Positions 17,001 to 25,951 of a stretch of DNA of 64,000 nucleotides are shown here, one piece after another. The stretch lies in NCBI RefSeq assembly GCF_023151555.2, contig NZ_CP100426.1, positions 1,240,001 through 1,304,000 on the forward strand. Direction: 5' to 3'. Numbering within the stretch: position 1 is the first letter of the stretch; every line of letters begins with the position of its first letter. This DNA comes from Photobacterium sp. CCB-ST2H9. Lineage in GTDB: Bacteria > Pseudomonadota > Gammaproteobacteria > Enterobacterales > Vibrionaceae. The position numbers and the translations under genes are program-made. Below the pieces are notes generated by a model. That model searched no databases, was not told where the DNA came from, and was given only the letters and a program-made list of their open reading frames with translations.

Positions 17001-19719
17001 TACCGGTTAAACCATAGGTAAAACTTTTAATGCCATCATGAGATTTTAATCTGTAAGTCGCTGTAGTGGTATAAACGCCTGTTTTATAACCTTTATTATC
17101 TAGCGTATTGGTCGTGAGGTTCAGGTTTTGATTCACCTGAATCAAACTGGCATCATTCTTTAACGTATTGGATGTCAGTGAAGCATTACCGCCGGCAATA
17201 ATCTGTGATGCTGCGGATTGATTACCAATAACAAGCTTCTCATTTTCAACAACGAAACTGTGCGAGTCGTAAGTAACATATAAACTCGTAGAACAAGACT
17301 CACGATCACCATTCCGTCCTTCACGACATTCCGTTTCATATTTATAAGAAGGCGCATATTTAGAGTTCTTTCCAACCGTAAATTCATTCCGGTTATAATG
17401 AGGGTCGAGCTGGATGCCTTCTCCGGACGATTGTTGGATCTCCAGCACCTTCCGTTTGTTGACGATATTCTCGGCCTTCATCTCCAGATCATCACCGGAC
17501 TGAATCACACCGGACAGATTCTGAACCGACTTCGACAGGGCGCCGCTGGTATCGCCGGCGATCATCATGTTGCCGCCCGTCAGAACATCCCCTTCGGTGT
17601 TCACCAGATCGCCTTTCACATAGAAAGAACCGGTATTACCGGCATACAACAGACCTGTGTTCGAGAGATTGCCAGCGACATTCAGGGTTGTGTCCTGCAT
17701 ACCGAGTGTCGCGCCCTGATTGGTGAACTGCGTCAGGGTCGCCATCAGATTCGTCAGGGCCTGCAAGGTCCCCTGATTATTCAGTCCATTGGCATTGAGT
17801 GTGGTGGAGTTGCCTGAAACCAGTCCTGTTGCCTGGTTGGTCAAAGTCCCACCCGCAGACAACTCGGTATGACCCTGTGCCACCAAGCTGCCTTTGTTGG
17901 TGAGCTGATCACCTGCAGTGATCCGGATATCCTTGAGTGACGTCAGAGTACCGTCGTTGATCATGCTTCCGGCATTGATCTGGATCTGACCATCGCCAGA
18001 GACATCGCCCTGCTGAGCAAAAACTTGCGCCGTAAGAGATTGATCCCCTGCCGCCTGAACATGACCGGTATTTAGCAGCTGTCCCGAGACTTTAATCTGC
18101 TGCGTTCCGACAGATGCCAGCGTCCCTGCGTTTTCAAGCGTATCTGAAATGATCTGCTGGCTGCCGGCAGACATCAGCTTGCCATCGTTTGTCAGTGCAT
18201 CCGCCTGTACCGTCATCTCCGACTGGGCTGTGAGCTGACTTTGATTGCTGATCTGGCTTGCCTGAATTGACAGTGAGTCTGCACTCACTTTGCCCGATCC
18301 TGAAAGCTTCAGCGACTGATCTGAGGCGATTTGCAAGCTTTGCTTCGCGGCAATCTGGCCGTTGTTGATCAGGTTGTCAGCGTCTGTAAATTCCACCTGT
18401 TCAGCCGCAATCGTGCTGCCTGCATTCAGCGCCAGCTGGCTGACACCGCTATGAAACTGACCGGAGACCTGAACAGCACTGTCCGACAGGGTTGCCTCTG
18501 CCGCCTGAATGCTGACCGTACCAGTATTGGTCTCGCTGCCGTCAGACGTCACGCCCGCGGTCAGGGTGCTTTGATTCAATGCCAGCGTATCGGCCTGAAT
18601 CTCAATGTGCTGCGCAGCTGTTTCAGCCTGTGCCAGCGACACCGATTTCGCTTGAAACGATGCACTTTTCCCGGCATTTACCAGACCGTTCAGGTTGATC
18701 TGCTCACCAGCGGATGCCTGAAAACGGGTTGCGGAATTTTCACCGTTAAGATGCAGGCTGTCTGCAGCGGCGTATGCAATCTGCTGCCCGGCCTGTTGTG
18801 TTCCTGTCGTCGAAACCGACTGGTTCGAAATCACCTTGAGCGATTGCTGGCTGCGGACATCACCCAAGGTGATCTGTCCGTCCGCAGAAAGCTGAATATC
18901 CCCGACCGAGCTGAACAGCTTCCCGGTATTGACGCCAACCCCCTGTTCCGTGGCCACCAACGAAATTCGTCCGGCATACATGCCGCCGAGCGCCGAAGAA
19001 TCAATCGCCAGTGCGGGCTGATCCGCACTGGTATGCGTAGCTGTGACTGTGTTGGTTTGGTAATCGATCTGATTTGGTCCGGTGACGACAGACAAATTGT
19101 TTGCATGAATATCCGCGTTGATTTTTGCTGTGCGGGAAAGAATATCGAAATAGTCCTGACCGGTACCGTCCAGCCCCAGTCCACTAATTGTCACATCCCC
19201 CTGCCGGATATCAAAACCACTCAGCAAACCATTCTGAAATTGCGGTACGCCAGTGGTTAAAGTTGCACGTGATGTATTGATAAAACCGCAGCCATCACAG
19301 GTAATGCCGTATGGGTTGGCAACAATCACATTCGCCTGCTTGCCCAAAACTTCCGTATAGCCATTCAGCTGGCTTCGGTTTGCGCCCGTCACTTCATTAA
19401 GAATCACTGAAGCGGCCTGACCGTTCAGCTGGGTATTACCCGACAAATAACCGGCCAGCTGAGACTGAGCGAGTTTTTCTGTTGAGTTATTCAGGATCAG
19501 CCCGGCTTTACCCACGTCGTACTGATCAAACTGGTTATGTGACAGACCTTTGGCATTTGGGGCTGCAATATTCAGCACCGGTACACCGTTCGCCGCTGAA
19601 GTCAGGGTGGCATTATTTGGGCGATTTTGATCCACCTTAATACCGGCCCACACCGGCTGCGTTGCCAGTAACCAGCATAAAACGTAAGTGAAAACTCGCT
19701 TAAATCTTTGATGATGCAT
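11020..19719 (-). CDS. cdiA: CdiA-like contact-dependent toxin exoprotein (TpsA)
   Basis: A giant exoprotein of about 2,899 residues. Start chosen at ATG 19719 (GAGGT five bases upstream); the signal peptide ends ATQPVWA. Residues about 30-300 are a TPS domain with NPYGITCDGCGFI, followed by FHA-type repeats. The centre has the conserved CdiA stretch with YLIETNP, FLGSDYF and VWWEPVEV, a coiled coil near residues 1800-1880, and a second repeat block to about 2200. A pretoxin region carries HETQH (residues about 2405-2409). The C-terminal domain (last 110 residues or so) has RRIDHVV, AETTS and SARKEKQ, an Asp-Glu-Lys order that suggests a nuclease of the PD-(D/E)xK type. GC content drops sharply from about 12,050 on, as usual for exchangeable CdiA-CT. 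Downstream cdiI overlaps. Confidence 0.92.
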   Translation of the reverse strand: MHHQRFKRVFTYVLCWLLATQPVWAGIKVDQNRPNNATLTSAANGVPVLNIAAPNAKGLSHNQFDQYDVGKAGLILNNSTEKLAQSQLAGYLSGNTQLNGQAASVILNEVTGANRSQLNGYTEVLGKQANVIVANPYGITCDGCGFINTSRATLTTGVPQFQNGLLSGFDIRQGDVTISGLGLDGTGQDYFDILSRTAKINADIHANNLSVVTGPNQIDYQTNTVTATHTSADQPALAIDSSALGGMYAGRISLVATEQGVGVNTGKLFSSVGDIQLSADGQITLGDVRSQQSLKVISNQSVSTTGTQQAGQQIAYAAADSLHLNGENSATRFQASAGEQINLNGLVNAGKSASFQAKSVSLAQAETAAQHIEIQADTLALNQSTLTAGVTSDGSETNTGTVSIQAAEATLSDSAVQVSGQFHSGVSQLALNAGSTIAAEQVEFTDADNLINNGQIAAKQSLQIASDQSLKLSGSGKVSADSLSIQASQISNQSQLTAQSEMTVQADALTNDGKLMSAGSQQIISDTLENAGTLASVGTQQIKVSGQLLNTGHVQAAGDQSLTAQVFAQQGDVSGDGQIQINAGSMINDGTLTSLKDIRITAGDQLTNKGSLVAQGHTELSAGGTLTNQATGLVSGNSTTLNANGLNNQGTLQALTNLMATLTQFTNQGATLGMQDTTLNVAGNLSNTGLLYAGNTGSFYVKGDLVNTEGDVLTGGNMMIAGDTSGALSKSVQNLSGVIQSGDDLEMKAENIVNKRKVLEIQQSSGEGIQLDPHYNRNEFTVGKNSKYAPSYKYETECREGRNGDRESCSTSLYVTYDSHSFVVENEKLVIGNQSAASQIIAGGNASLTSNTLKNDASLIQVNQNLNLTTNTLDNKGYKTGVYTTTATYRLKSHDGIKSFTYGLTGKNTTESGVSTISSTISSGGKTVLNVKNKLNNSDIQSDTGSSNAGRPSKQLTDTTASGSQLDILNTEGSGIAFPDFRLPTTPNGLFIYNNGPDSHYLIETNPMLTNLDQFLGSDYFFDSIGFSPEKDLKVLGDAYYDTQTITTAIFEQTGKRYLHDDVGTDLAQMQQLLDNAGQQKHSLNLQAGIALTPEQVAGLTQDIVWWEPVEVKGQQVLAPKLYLSKVTQDNLDGGALISGAEVYAKAGNIVNSGQMDSQGKLHLVSDDSISNLGGSMTAGDDIALVAVNDIQNISGAISGENIALTTENGDIINRTEVERISITQDGTVTTAENASGVVYTGTRVGDTATISGRGKVTMNAGGSIINTAANVSAGSDLSFTAEKDIILAAETDREYMKMRDQEQLNVAVLGSSVFSGGDLSVDAGENISVTASDMEIRGKLAMVAGWDVALDTLVNESFSSETSGNSKSVSHLRQHQRTQMAANDGVFIQSGNNLTATGSQIITKGDVVALAKGDVTFQAVNDSEYHHDETTRKKSFGRKETHIQESLTETVVGADVTAGGKIIVKAQKFDDVQMAGGDSDITLIGANFKAGEGIEASADGSVGVYAQQYRTFSRNEKIKKGFGGFSGSHKSDLDSATLLNASGMMSSDNIDITSGKTIELIASEVEAGGDINASAVDEVIIAAGQESRQRETFEQEYGAFRGGDLFAMDSARQGEIHNTAKGSALTSGGAVNVKGGIVTVIGADVSAETDASFTADTGSVAVLAAEETHTTWSSSESLSVDVKDALKSVVNPYESVNFDDGQAKLTLAKADYEKSDSKTDATTHRGASIMGKGTVLMNAAEDILIEGSEVLADADEDGHGNIELTAANDVLIREVTDTQTTQSSNTKGNGELSLVVQHQSVETGKAAIALKESADKLKQANRDYRQYKKQLDSLEDTLSSLAQALANHEPGVDAADVDELKGIIKEVKNDEAFYLASITLATADLASKTTLLIKQGAAAAQSTSTLGFDAGLHLDMSVAQTDSQSTSTTARGSSLAGQNIVVKSGTQTDQQVLVQGSVLKAKEEVVLDGDTVNVVAAQQTQSGQSSTESGTIGASMTVHGSSTGGSLNASLNLSEQRSQSTSYVNSGVSGSTITINSRGDANIEGANVDAVNALNLDIGGDLNVASVQNRHSASHQGAGISGGASVDESASFSGMNGGLNASKGRSVTSDTLLTTLTSGGTADINVAGNTDITGALVATVDEDGNDLGNLALTTGSLTFRDLNNTDYRQDMSGGLTSSVGLSGSIDWTKNTTTLQYKNTSSYSKDKTLATLGQGEISIADDSDLTALNRDSSTISRDLFDVDRQQGNVDVTLDHRLLTEDGWKEIKEDVKRNGIFVDAVVDTAQNESIGLLGDAAKGVENFFAHQDNKQKFFTATKNFVTEPQNEALVAVLNDSHATPEQKQAAYAALSGYVSAELGIPPAQALLAVVDTFDGDRRKGAYANGTFYVDDREHTRLEDVVTTVGHETQHHIDAQRGHQGEGETYDDNREQYAEVMGEATQDYLSFNYGNADKGEFGGWNTQTGTKGSELIAQNQSHFESDRQSGEMDFRLPNETEQSVLKKLAGDDPDKQLELLSAACSLLNCAKEFALDSPERTYYEQLEREGQDNRELKQLLQNQFVKEWIVSFSPNMAYETETPQFRYSKKDNSEDLEKFGFAQSASLIAKGYDLSEDKTEQALRIGFNIAMFFGAVKASGSGVTNSKAGGGVRQRFPSVQGSKLKSNTSDVGGQQQNSTLKVSEVDSQPLQLPSAEADSLMAKKDVNGRQGSDNGRMPGESVVGNNSLQGPTRGSIRAELDKLPDGQGDNYTVRQNANGSFSAVRKDVNQGHPVRVSQEGNLYSPTASGEPIPNAVEGNRRNFETEAELNARYPEASVQPEQYLRDSDGRIVKDPLTGEGRRIDHVVIQNGKVIDSAETTSLSARKEKQSEKEKRIRDSGGKYVRDRETGCLVEIYCETRIIRRE
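12958..13374 (-). repeat. cdiA segment duplicated at 4338-4754
   Basis: Source copy of the 417-bp direct repeat, at constant offset 8,620 and without gaps. It encodes part of the repeat region before the pretoxin domain. Confidence 0.9.
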
Positions 19720-19738
19720 GCAGACCTCAGACACAGTT

Positions 19739-21397
19739 TCAAAACTTCAGTGACAAACGGTAATTCAGGCTATAATCGTCCGCCTGCAACCAGGATGGAT
19801 GCTCAATCGGCCAACCAACGGAAACGGAACTCTGGTGAAACACCGACTGGCTGCGAACCGCCAGTGCACCACCGGTAAGATGGCCGCGCTCAAATGAATC
19901 AGGATTATCCGGAGTGCTGTCCGGATGAATCGCTCCCGTATCCAGTGACAGGCCCAGATTGATCTGACCGAGCCAGGGGAACGTCCCCAGGGCATAATTC
20001 AGATCATTGCGCCAGTAATAACCCGCATCGCCCGACAGTGACTGGCCTTTAAATCCGCGCACCGAATATTCGCCACCCACACTCAGTCGCGCACTCCCCG
20101 GAAGCGAATTGGTTGCAATTTGAGCAAATGCGGTAGTGGACAGAGACCATTCAGGCGACAGCGGATAAGAAAAATTAAGCGTCAACGTGCTTTTATTGAA
20201 TTCATCATCAGGCTGCCCGGTCGTTGCAGATGATTTTCCCGGCACAGCCAGTCCACGTTCGTATAAAGGAGAGAATGTCAGAAACCCACCCGCCAGACGC
20301 GTGCTGTATTCCACCGAAACACTGGCGGACATGCGTTTGTGGCTGCTGCCTTTGAGTTGGGTATCGTCGATGTAGTTTTTCACGCCGTCGTAGTTCAGTA
20401 CGAATCGAAGTGATGACTTACTCATACTGTCCCGGAAAAACAGCCACTGACTATCCAGTCCGTGACTCTGGGTCTCACCACTGGACGCAAAAGAAAAACT
20501 CTGGCTTTCGACCGTTGTCAGATAATCGCTGTAGGCATACCGGTAACCGAAGGTCCAGTAACCGGCAGGGATCCCAACACTGAATTGAAGGCTTTGACTG
20601 TCCCGGCCATTGACAAAGGCTGCACTTTTCGAGCCCGACAAACTCCAGTTGTCATAAACTCCAAAGATATCTTCAGCCACCAGCGTGAGGGACAACTGCT
20701 GCTCGCCCGTACTTTCCTGACCGGCATTATTCAGCCCCAGCTCTCCCTGCCACCACGGACCGGACTGAGATTGAATGTTCACAATGCTGTCGCCCGGCTC
20801 GCTGCCCGGTAATAGCTGAACCGTTGCGTTATACCGCGACAACCGGTTAATCTGATCCAGTGTCTGCTCAATATCCCTTAAATTCAGGATTTCATCTGCT
20901 TCCGCAGGATACAGTCGCTGGATACGGGCTGAGGGCTGGCCGTTATTCTTAAGCGCTTGCATCCGGCCTTCCAGAATTTCAATCTCCAGATCACCATCCG
21001 ACAAATCCTGCGGGAGCAATACGGCCCGGGAAGTCACATAGGCATGTTCAACATACGTATTGGTGATCACCTTGAGCATATTGTTGATCGCGTGAATGCC
21101 AATACAATCGCCCGGGCGAAATGGTAACGCCTGCAATAAAGCTTCCGTTGTGATCACCCGGTTTCCTTTCAGGATCACGGTGTCGACCACAAAGCACTGC
21201 GCCTCATCCCCCTCAGACACAGGCAAGGCAGATGGCAGCGGCTGTAATTGTTCCAGCGCTTGTTGAGATGCCTGAATAGATTGCAGCCGTTCTGCCTGTT
21301 CCGATTCAATCCCGCTTTTAACGGCAGGCGAAAGTACCGCCGCCTGTGCTGGCACACTGGCAGACATCCACAATAAAAATGCGAAGCGATAATGCAT
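19739..21397 (-). CDS. cdiB: TpsB/CdiB outer-membrane transporter
   Basis: Two-partner secretion transporter of the Omp85/FhaC type that exports CdiA across the outer membrane. I start it at the second Met (21397) because a signal peptide follows (HYRFAFLLWMSASVPAQA) and AGGTG precedes it; an upstream ATG at 21439 would add 14 residues. A POTRA domain is visible around CFVVDTVILKGN to EIEILEG, followed by the 16-strand barrel region with the VRGF lid-lock motif (SVRGFKGQSLSGDAGYYW) and a terminal Phe in RLSLKF, the outer-membrane sorting signal. The stop lies 19 bases before cdiA, so the two form one operon. Confidence 0.93.
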   Translation of the reverse strand: MHYRFAFLLWMSASVPAQAAVLSPAVKSGIESEQAERLQSIQASQQALEQLQPLPSALPVSEGDEAQCFVVDTVILKGNRVITTEALLQALPFRPGDCIGIHAINNMLKVITNTYVEHAYVTSRAVLLPQDLSDGDLEIEILEGRMQALKNNGQPSARIQRLYPAEADEILNLRDIEQTLDQINRLSRYNATVQLLPGSEPGDSIVNIQSQSGPWWQGELGLNNAGQESTGEQQLSLTLVAEDIFGVYDNWSLSGSKSAAFVNGRDSQSLQFSVGIPAGYWTFGYRYAYSDYLTTVESQSFSFASSGETQSHGLDSQWLFFRDSMSKSSLRFVLNYDGVKNYIDDTQLKGSSHKRMSASVSVEYSTRLAGGFLTFSPLYERGLAVPGKSSATTGQPDDEFNKSTLTLNFSYPLSPEWSLSTTAFAQIATNSLPGSARLSVGGEYSVRGFKGQSLSGDAGYYWRNDLNYALGTFPWLGQINLGLSLDTGAIHPDSTPDNPDSFERGHLTGGALAVRSQSVFHQSSVSVGWPIEHPSWLQADDYSLNYRLSLKF

Positions 21398-21439
21398 AAC
21401 ACCTAATTCGACAGCAATGTCCGGGAGAGACGGCTTCAT

Positions 21440-21773
21440 TTACGGACAGATTCAATCATGTCGCGAAATAACAGAAAAAGCAGAAGCACATTGAGATCCT
21501 TTCTCAATATGCAATAAATAGTTCCCGGATGAGTTTGAATAAAAAATGAATTAGAAAATAATAATTTATCTAAATAAAAATTAAGGTTTACTTATTTATT
21601 TGGTAATGATGATTCATTACATAAAATTAAATTTATTTACATAGCCGATAAATTCTTGCGACCAGCATCACTTGGGTATGAAATTTAAAGTTTAAAAATG
21701 CTTGTAAAAAAACGGCCCCGAGTCAAACTCAGGGCCGTTGGTCAATTCAGAAAATCTTTTTGATTTGATGGAC
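21440..21773. other. Spacer between ackA and the CDI operon
   Basis: Holds the ackA terminator (21707-21740) and about 260 bases of AT-rich DNA (21450-21700) in which the cdiBA promoter should lie. No gene or clear operator was recognised. Confidence 0.5.
21707..21740 (-). terminator. Rho-independent terminator of ackA
   Basis: On the minus strand AACGGCCC pairs with GGGCCGTT across a TGAGTTTGACTC apex, followed by seven T. It lies about 35 bases after the ackA stop. Confidence 0.9.
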
Positions 21774-22967
21774 TCAGGCGTGCAGCAGCGCCATTGATTC
21801 TTTGGCAATCACCCACTCTTCGTTAGTTGGGATCACCATGGCAACCGGGGTATTCGGCTTGGTAATGATGCCTTTCTCGCCAAAGCGGGCTTGTTCATTC
21901 CCCGCGGTATCTTCACGGTAACCAAAAATCTTCAGGTGTTTCAGCACTGCACTGCGCACCGGCAATGAATTCTCACCAATACCGCCGGTAAAGACGATCG
22001 CATCCAGCTCGTCCAGTGCCACCATGTAAGAAGCAATATATTTCGCAACGCGGTAGGTGAAGATTTCAAAGGCCAGCGTTGCGCCTTCATGGCCCTGTTC
22101 CATGGCTTCAACAATACCTCGGCAGTCGCTGGTCAGGCCCGAGACTCCCAAAAAGCCCGCTTCTTTGTTCAGTGCCTGCTGCAAATCCCCCTGACTCCAG
22201 CCTTTGCTCATCAGAAAATCAATGATACCCGGATCCAAATCGCCACAGCGTGTACCCATCATCAGACCTGCTGTCGGCGTGAATCCCATGCTGGTGTCGA
22301 CACTTTTGCCATTGCGCACAGCACAAATCGACGCGCCGTTGCCCAGGTGAACTGTGATTACATTGGTTTTTTCAGCCGGTTTACTCAGCTGTTTTGCCGC
22401 TTCCTGACTGACGAAATAATGGCTGGTGCCGTGGAAACCGTAACGGCGGATCCCATAGTCCTGATACAGTTTTTGCGGCAAAGCATAATGATAAGCTTTG
22501 GCTGGCATGCTCTGGTGGAAAGCGGTATCAAACACTGCATATTGAGGCAGAAACGGGAAGGCGCTCATCGCTGCACGAATGCCGATCACATGTGCCGGAT
22601 TATGCAGCGGGGCCAGTTCACTCAGTGCATCAATTTGACTGAGTACGTTCTCATCAATTTTCACTGTTTCACTGAATCGCTCACCGCCGTGTACCACCCG
22701 ATGGCCAATCGCAATGATGTCTTGTTTCAGACCCAGTTCCTCCAGGAGGGTCACCAAGCGTTCAATGGCCTGCTGGTGATGGTTTCCTGTGGCTTCCAGC
22801 GCACAGCTTGCTTTCTCACCGTCATATTTCCAGCTGACAGAAGCGTTGCTGAGACCAAAACACTCCCCCAGTCCGGTCAGACGGGCATCGCCGCTCACGG
22901 CATCGATCAGGGCAAATTTAAGCGAGGAGCTTCCGGAATTAATCACTAGTACTAAAGAATGGCTCAT
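21774..22967 (-). CDS. ackA: Acetate kinase
   Basis: A 397-residue acetate kinase that interconverts acetyl phosphate and acetate with ATP. Signature motifs are intact: VINSGSSSLKF at the N terminus, HRVVHGGERF, YGFHGTSH, TVHLGNGAS, MGFTPTAGLMMGTRCGDLDPG and FTGGIGENS. Length is as expected (about 400). No pta gene lies beside it, unlike the usual ackA-pta operon; Vibrionaceae often carry a second, lone ackA on chromosome II, and this is probably that copy. It ends in its own terminator. Confidence 0.96.
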   Translation of the reverse strand: MSHSLVLVINSGSSSLKFALIDAVSGDARLTGLGECFGLSNASVSWKYDGEKASCALEATGNHHQQAIERLVTLLEELGLKQDIIAIGHRVVHGGERFSETVKIDENVLSQIDALSELAPLHNPAHVIGIRAAMSAFPFLPQYAVFDTAFHQSMPAKAYHYALPQKLYQDYGIRRYGFHGTSHYFVSQEAAKQLSKPAEKTNVITVHLGNGASICAVRNGKSVDTSMGFTPTAGLMMGTRCGDLDPGIIDFLMSKGWSQGDLQQALNKEAGFLGVSGLTSDCRGIVEAMEQGHEGATLAFEIFTYRVAKYIASYMVALDELDAIVFTGGIGENSLPVRSAVLKHLKIFGYREDTAGNEQARFGEKGIITKPNTPVAMVIPTNEEWVIAKESMALLHA

Positions 22968-23262
22968 GGGGTTCCCACCAGAAGATTATCGGCTGATTTG
23001 GCACAGAGTGCCGCCTGACAACAAAGGTTGTCGAGCACAGATGCTCAGAAATTGATGTGGAGCAACAGGTTCAGAGCATCTTGTGCTGCCCCCATATTAC
23101 TCAATTTTTTTTGATACATTCAACTCAACATTCAATTAAAGTGTAAAAAATTCAAACTTATTTGCAATGCATCAAAAAATATTGAGCAAAGCATCAACAA
23201 AATGTTGAGATGAGAAACAGTATCTGAAATGGCAAACAGGAATCGGGAGAGCCGCTTTCCGG

Positions 23263-23922
23263 CTACTCCGAAAAAGAAAGGAATCGCTGATACAAGGTAT
23301 CCACATCATGGCTGCACATGACGTCCATATTGGCTTTCAGTGTCGATAACGGCCAGTCCCACCATTTCATTTCAAGCAGCTTGGCCACATCTTCCGCATT
23401 AAAGCGAGTTTTGACGACGCGCCCCGGGTTACCGACCACAACACTGTATGGCGGCACATCTTTCGTTACGACGGCTCTGGCCCCGATGACGGCACCATCG
23501 GCAATGTGAACGCCGGGCATGATCACACACTCAGAGCCGATCCAGACATCATTGCCAATGACCGTATCTCCGACCCGGGCAAAGCCCGTTTTCACCTTAT
23601 CGCCAAATTCGCTGACATCAAACGGGTAAGAAGATATCCAGTCATGTCTGTGTCCCTGATTCCCCGCCAGCATAAACACAGCGCCAGATGCAATGGAGCA
23701 GAATTTGCCGATAATCAGCTTATCCACATCCCCAAAGATACCTGAATCCCACACGGCCTTGGTGCAGTGATCCCCCATCAGATAACGGACACAATAATCC
23801 TCGAAATGTTTATCGTGGTAATAACCGGAATAATAAGTAAAGTCGCCGACAATGATGTTCGGGTTTGTAATTTTCTTATTGAGCTCGTATCCGCCGAGCC
23901 AGGAGGGAAAGATAGTTGCCAT
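23263..23922 (-). CDS. Xenobiotic (chloramphenicol-type) acetyltransferase, CatB/Vat family
   Basis: A 219-residue left-handed beta-helix acetyltransferase of the CatB/Vat class. Hexapeptide repeats are visible (LIIGKFCSIASGAVFML, VIGNDVWIGSECVIMPGVHIADGAVIGARAVVTKDVPPYSVVVGNP) with the typical catalytic His loop GNQGHRHDWISSYPF and the C-terminal WWDWP. I start it at the Met of MATIFPSW (23922), which has AGAGGT upstream; an in-frame ATG at 24006 would add 28 residues unlike the family. It could acetylate chloramphenicol or a natural substrate; chromosomal copies are common in Vibrionaceae and do not prove resistance. Confidence 0.9.
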   Translation of the reverse strand: MATIFPSWLGGYELNKKITNPNIIVGDFTYYSGYYHDKHFEDYCVRYLMGDHCTKAVWDSGIFGDVDKLIIGKFCSIASGAVFMLAGNQGHRHDWISSYPFDVSEFGDKVKTGFARVGDTVIGNDVWIGSECVIMPGVHIADGAVIGARAVVTKDVPPYSVVVGNPGRVVKTRFNAEDVAKLLEMKWWDWPLSTLKANMDVMCSHDVDTLYQRFLSFSE

Positions 23923-24043
23923 GGCTACCTCTAGACTATCTTGCGCCAAAGTACTGCATAAGTATAACGTAGCGGAATGAGCCAGCCGCGCTTTACTGTC
24001 CATCAACTAAGACAGACCTCTGGCGCGGCTGGAAAAAACGGGG

Positions 24044-25225
24044 TCAGGATGTGAAGGATTCTGTCGTCACCATGTCTCCGCTCCAGTTTGTCGGAGCAGA
24101 ACCGGTTCCCCCAGACTGCGCAGGCGCAGCGGGTGCAGCGGTCTGATAATCCACTTGATCTATATCTTCATTGATGCGGCCCAGTGCGCCGTCCAGCTCT
24201 GCGTCGGTCGGACGATATTTAGAGCGGTCATACACTTTATCCAGCAAGTCCATAATGGCATGTTCAGGAACTGGCGGATTATGAACCAGCTTATAAATCT
24301 GCTTCGCCACTTTCTGCACATTCAGAATGGATTCAATCCCGACATGCTGTACCGCCATGTCCCGTTCTTTCTTGGCATCCTGATAGCCAGATGCAAAAGC
24401 AACGGAGAACCAGATATAAGCAACAGCCGCATCCGTCACATTGGTGACAGGCTGGTCATAGTTCAGATGCATTTTACCCGCCAGGTATTGTGCTTCCACA
24501 CTGCCCAGCTCTGTGGCTTTTTCCAGCCAGTAAATTGCACGGCGACGATCTTTGGCTACGCCAATTCCCGTCTGATAACAATAGGCCACCTTAATACAGC
24601 CCTTCGGATCTCTGTTCACGGCTGATTTCAGCCGCCAGAAGAAGGCACTGCGGGGTGATGGGGACGGATTCGATTCCACCACATACCAGTCGCCGAGAAA
24701 CAGCTGCGCCGGCACATAATCCATTTCTGCCGCCTGGATCAGATGTCCGACACCCGAAGCGGTATTGATGGCAGTGCCGTATCCCCGAATTTCATAACGG
24801 CCCAGCTCAAACAAGGCTTCCGGGTCATTATGATTTGCTTTGACAATACAAGTCCAATAGCGAGACCTGGCCTCACCATGCGGATCATCAACATCCTGGC
24901 GGCATAATCTTGCCAGCGCATTCTGTCCAATTTCGTTACCAAGCTCAGCGGCTTTCTGGTACCAACTGACTGCTTCACGGAGATTGCCAATTTCATTTTC
25001 CTTCGCTAATGACAGAATGCTTGGAATATGACCTGACTGAGCCTTTCTGACTTTTTCTTCGTGTTCAACAGCCTTTGCCTGTTCTAATACCTGGCGGTAT
25101 TTTTCGTCCCTGCGAGCCTGCTCTCTGGCTGCCTCGCGGACTTCTTTCATCAGAGCAAAATACCGGGAAACCGCCACAATCAGCAATACAATACCAAGGC
25201 AGACGCCTAAACCGAGTTGTGACAT
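24044..25225 (-). CDS. Sel1-repeat protein with N-terminal membrane anchor
   Basis: A 393-residue protein. It starts with a membrane anchor (LGLGVCLGIVLLIVAVSRYF), then a charged coiled coil to about residue 65, then four or more Sel1-like repeats (AVSWYQKAAELGNEIGQNALA, PEALFELGRYEIRGYGT, CIKVAYCYQTGIGVAKDRRRAIYWLEKATELGSVEAQYLAGKMH). Sel1 repeats are protein-protein scaffolds. The C-terminal 60 residues are low-complexity. It stands alone, and its partner is unknown. Confidence 0.85.
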   Translation of the reverse strand: MSQLGLGVCLGIVLLIVAVSRYFALMKEVREAAREQARRDEKYRQVLEQAKAVEHEEKVRKAQSGHIPSILSLAKENEIGNLREAVSWYQKAAELGNEIGQNALARLCRQDVDDPHGEARSRYWTCIVKANHNDPEALFELGRYEIRGYGTAINTASGVGHLIQAAEMDYVPAQLFLGDWYVVESNPSPSPRSAFFWRLKSAVNRDPKGCIKVAYCYQTGIGVAKDRRRAIYWLEKATELGSVEAQYLAGKMHLNYDQPVTNVTDAAVAYIWFSVAFASGYQDAKKERDMAVQHVGIESILNVQKVAKQIYKLVHNPPVPEHAIMDLLDKVYDRSKYRPTDAELDGALGRINEDIDQVDYQTAAPAAPAQSGGTGSAPTNWSGDMVTTESFTS

Positions 25226-25397
25226 AACCCCTCTTGAGACAATTCTTTCTTCTTCTTAATAACGGCATCTTGAGAGAAATCTAAAGTTAAATTTTCTCTG
25301 ATTTTGAATCTGGTCAGATCAGCGATTGAAAACAGGAGGGAATATCCCGGTTTCAACGTACCGGGATATGAACAGATGGCAAGGTCACCAGCCGTAT

Positions 25398-25823
25398 TTA
25401 GTTCAGTGAAATACCATTCACTTTCAGGCCCACGGCAACGTTGCCGCTGACAGCATTGGAATACGGACAAACCTGATGCGCGGCTTTCACCAGTGCAATC
25501 GCGGCCTCGTTTTCCATCGCCAGTTCCACCTCAAGATCGACGGCCAGAGCAAATCCACCGTCCTCTTTGGCCAGCAACTGCACCTGCGCCGTCGTGGGTG
25601 CTTCTTTCAGAGCCAGCTTTTGCAGACGGGCAATGTGGAGCACAGCATTCGAAAAACAGGCCGAATAACCTGCAGCGAACAGCTGCTCAGGATTGGTCGC
25701 TTCACCGGTTCCGCCCAGTGCTTTCGGGTAACTCAGCGATACACTCAGTAATCCGTCATCGGTTGCTACCTGACCATTGCGACCCGCCAGTGCTTTTGCT
25801 GAAGTGGTATAAACTGTTTTCAT
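25398..25823 (-). CDS. ohr: Organic hydroperoxide resistance protein Ohr
   Basis: A 141-residue peroxidase of the Ohr/OsmC family that reduces organic hydroperoxides. Both reactive cysteines are in place: FAAGYSACFSNAVLH and AHQVCPYSNAVSGN. It is divergent from ohrR with a 128-bp intergenic region carrying two palindromic operators. Confidence 0.96.
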   Translation of the reverse strand: MKTVYTTSAKALAGRNGQVATDDGLLSVSLSYPKALGGTGEATNPEQLFAAGYSACFSNAVLHIARLQKLALKEAPTTAQVQLLAKEDGGFALAVDLEVELAMENEAAIALVKAAHQVCPYSNAVSGNVAVGLKVNGISLN

Positions 25824-25840
25824 CGTATTTCTCCCGGATT

Positions 25841-25924
25841 AATTAAATTGCACACAATTAAGTTGTGAGCAATATTAGATCGATCCAAATGTTGAATGCA
25901 AGTATATTGTGCACAATTTAATTG
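25841..25924. promoter_or_regulatory. Ohr/OhrR divergent operator region
   Basis: Two related inverted-repeat sites: TTAAATTGCACACAATTAAG (about 25843-25862, continued by TTGTGAGCAAT) and ATTGTGCACAATTTAATT (25906-25923). They share the TTGTGCACAATTNAATT type core expected for OhrR and flank the predicted promoters of both genes. Confidence 0.7.
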
Positions 25925-25951
25925 AAAGCGATCGATTCAAGGTGACCCACC